DNA of 14,284 bases. It comes from Nitrospinota bacterium (GTDB taxonomy: Bacteria; UBA8248; JACPRG01). Positions 13,023 through 14,284 of the stretch are shown here, in pieces. The notes under the pieces were generated by a model. That model ran no database searches and was not told the origin of the DNA. It saw only the letters and a list, made by a program, of their open reading frames with translations. The translations under genes and the position numbers were made by a program. The stretch covers positions 1 through 14,284 of the forward strand of contig JASLXW010000045.1 in the NCBI GenBank assembly GCA_030740135.1, written 5' to 3'. Numbering within the stretch: position 1 is the stretch's first letter; every line of letters begins with the position of its first letter.

Positions 13023-14284
13023 GCCTTCCCGGACCGCCTACCGGATGAAGTCCAGCGGCGCCGGGTGCGAAGGGCTTTCAGGACCTTCTCGGGCGTAAGG
13101 GGGAGGGTGCGGAGCCTGACGCCGCAGGCGTTCTGAATGGCGTTGGCGACGGCGGCGGGAACGGGGGTCAGACCCAGCTCGCCCCCGCCTTTGGCCCCGA
13201 AAGGCCCATAGGGGTCGCCCGAGCCGACAAAGGCGCAATCGATGGGAGGGGCCTCCGAGCCCAGGGGCATCCCCGAATACAGGAAACTCGGATTGAGGAT
13301 CTTCCCCTCCTCGTAGCGGACCTCCTCGAACAGCGTCTGGCCGAGTCCTTGGAGGACGCCTCCCTCGATCTGGCCTTTCAGCGCAAGGGGGTTGATTGGG
13401 GTTCCGGCATCGTTGGCCGAGAAAATTCGGAGAACCTTCACCTGCCCCGTCCGGAGATTCACCTCGACCTCGGCGACCTGGGCCGCGAAGGAATACGCGC
13501 TGCACGGGTTGGACTCCGTGGTCGGGTCCAGGGGGGTTGTATCGGGCTCCTCTGCCCCGCGTCCGATGATGGGTGAGCCGTTTCGCTTGTGAATCGCCTC
13601 CCGGACGACCTCTCCGAGGGGAATCCTCTTTTCCGGCGCGGCCTTCACGGCGACATCCCCATCCCGGAACGTCAGGTCTTCCTGGGAGACCTCCAGGATG
13701 CTTGCGGCCACGGCCAGCGCCTGCGCCTTGGCGTCCTCGGCCGCCAGGCGGACGGCGTTGCCGCCGCTCAAGGTGAGCCGGGATCCCCAAGGTCCCAGCG
13801 TGTAGGGTGTGAAGTCCGTGTCGATGGGGCCCTGGTCCACGTCCTCCGGACTGAGCCCCAAGACCTCGGCCGCGATCTGGGCGTACACGGTCATGGACCC
13901 TTGCCCGTATTCGCCTTCGCCCGTCACGATGTGCGCGCGTCCGTCCTCCCGGAGGGCGACGGAGGCGACCGAACCCGCAAATCCCGTCGAGTGGCGGTCG
14001 TCGCATTCGTGGATCATGCAGGCCATCCCGAAGCCCCGAAGGGTCGCGTCGCCCGAGGGGGCCCGAATCGTTCCGGCGAAAGGCGTCCGGCGAGACCAAC
14101 CCGACCGGGCCGTCACCGAGTCGATGGCTTCCGACAGCGCGCAGCTCGTGATCTTCCAGCCGTGGACCGTCGCGTCGCCCGGTTGAGTCGCGTTGCGCAG
14201 CCGAAGCTCCGCCGGGTTGATGCCGAGGGCGTCGGCGATCTCGTCCAGCTGGGATTCGAACGCGAAGGTCATCTGGGGATTCCC
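13013..14284 (-). CDS. Xanthine dehydrogenase-family molybdopterin-binding subunit, C-terminal part
   Basis: 424 residues are visible. The frame is open through the right edge (GNPQMTFAFESQLDEIADALG is mid-protein), so the N-terminal half lies outside the window. This is the molybdenum-cofactor-binding large subunit of the xanthine dehydrogenase / aldehyde oxidase / 4-hydroxybenzoyl-CoA reductase family. Motifs: RGFGMACMIHE, GEGEYGQGSMTVYAQIAAE (cofactor contact), GPWGSRLTLSGGNAV, EVEVNLRTGQVKVLRI, NPLALKGQIEGGVLQGLGQ, and GAKGGGELGLTPVPAAVANAI, in which the Glu of G-G-G-E-L is the expected catalytic base. The family hydroxylates N-heterocycles, aldehydes or aromatic CoA esters. The substrate cannot be read from this part. 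The small [2Fe-2S] and FAD subunits are not in the window. Confidence 0.93.
   Translation of the reverse strand, partial: GNPQMTFAFESQLDEIADALGINPAELRLRNATQPGDATVHGWKITSCALSEAIDSVTARSGWSRRTPFAGTIRAPSGDATLRGFGMACMIHECDDRHSTGFAGSVASVALREDGRAHIVTGEGEYGQGSMTVYAQIAAEVLGLSPEDVDQGPIDTDFTPYTLGPWGSRLTLSGGNAVRLAAEDAKAQALAVAASILEVSQEDLTFRDGDVAVKAAPEKRIPLGEVVREAIHKRNGSPIIGRGAEEPDTTPLDPTTESNPCSAYSFAAQVAEVEVNLRTGQVKVLRIFSANDAGTPINPLALKGQIEGGVLQGLGQTLFEEVRYEEGKILNPSFLYSGMPLGSEAPPIDCAFVGSGDPYGPFGAKGGGELGLTPVPAAVANAIQNACGVRLRTLPLTPEKVLKALRTRRRWTSSGRRSGKAGA

Overview
The window comes from a high-GC Gram-negative bacterium. An outer membrane is implied by a SurA-type periplasmic chaperone and a RodZ-like cell-shape protein. 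A cyclic-di-GMP-I (GEMM) type riboswitch and apparent selenocysteine use suggest a deltaproteobacterium-like or deep-branching lineage (for example NC10, Tectomicrobia or Nitrospirota), but I cannot place it more precisely.

Left part (1-2104), accessory: the end of hicA and a short hicB (toxin-antitoxin), a HEPN/AbiU2-like protein whose expected catalytic His reads as Tyr, then about 490 bases without a clear gene leading to a GEMM riboswitch. The riboswitch sits in front of a 72-residue ORF of unknown function with a strong ribosome binding site and a plausible sequester/release hairpin pair.

Middle part (2105-4464, minus strand), the highlight: a compact mer-like operon transcribed from a MerR-type promoter (-35 TTGACT, 19-base spacer, -10 TTATCT). 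In transcription order it holds a glutaredoxin-like protein, a zinc-ribbon-like protein, a MerE-like transporter, a MerF-like transporter, a thioredoxin-like protein and MerR with the three mercury-binding cysteines. No merA or merP is present. Three of the six genes carry one in-frame UGA each, exactly where the redox or metal-binding cysteine is expected (UAPC, CPGU, UPVC). Each UGA is followed by a hairpin at the position and with the apical G expected of a bacterial SECIS element. Read conventionally, all three genes would be mis-annotated as N-terminally truncated ORFs. I interpret the locus as a selenocysteine-dependent mercury or organomercury handling operon.

Right part (4713-11969, plus strand), core genes: rodZ-like, aroE, mfd, surA-like PPIase and an S4-domain protein, closely spaced or overlapping (ATGA, GTGA), so probably one or two operons. 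After an intergenic region with a strong hairpin come two minus-strand genes. One is a RidA-family protein lacking the usual catalytic Arg. The other is the C-terminal part of a xanthine-dehydrogenase-family molybdopterin subunit, which runs off the right edge. A short intergenic motif (CCCGCATTTCTCAC) occurs at both ends of the window and looks like a dispersed repeat.
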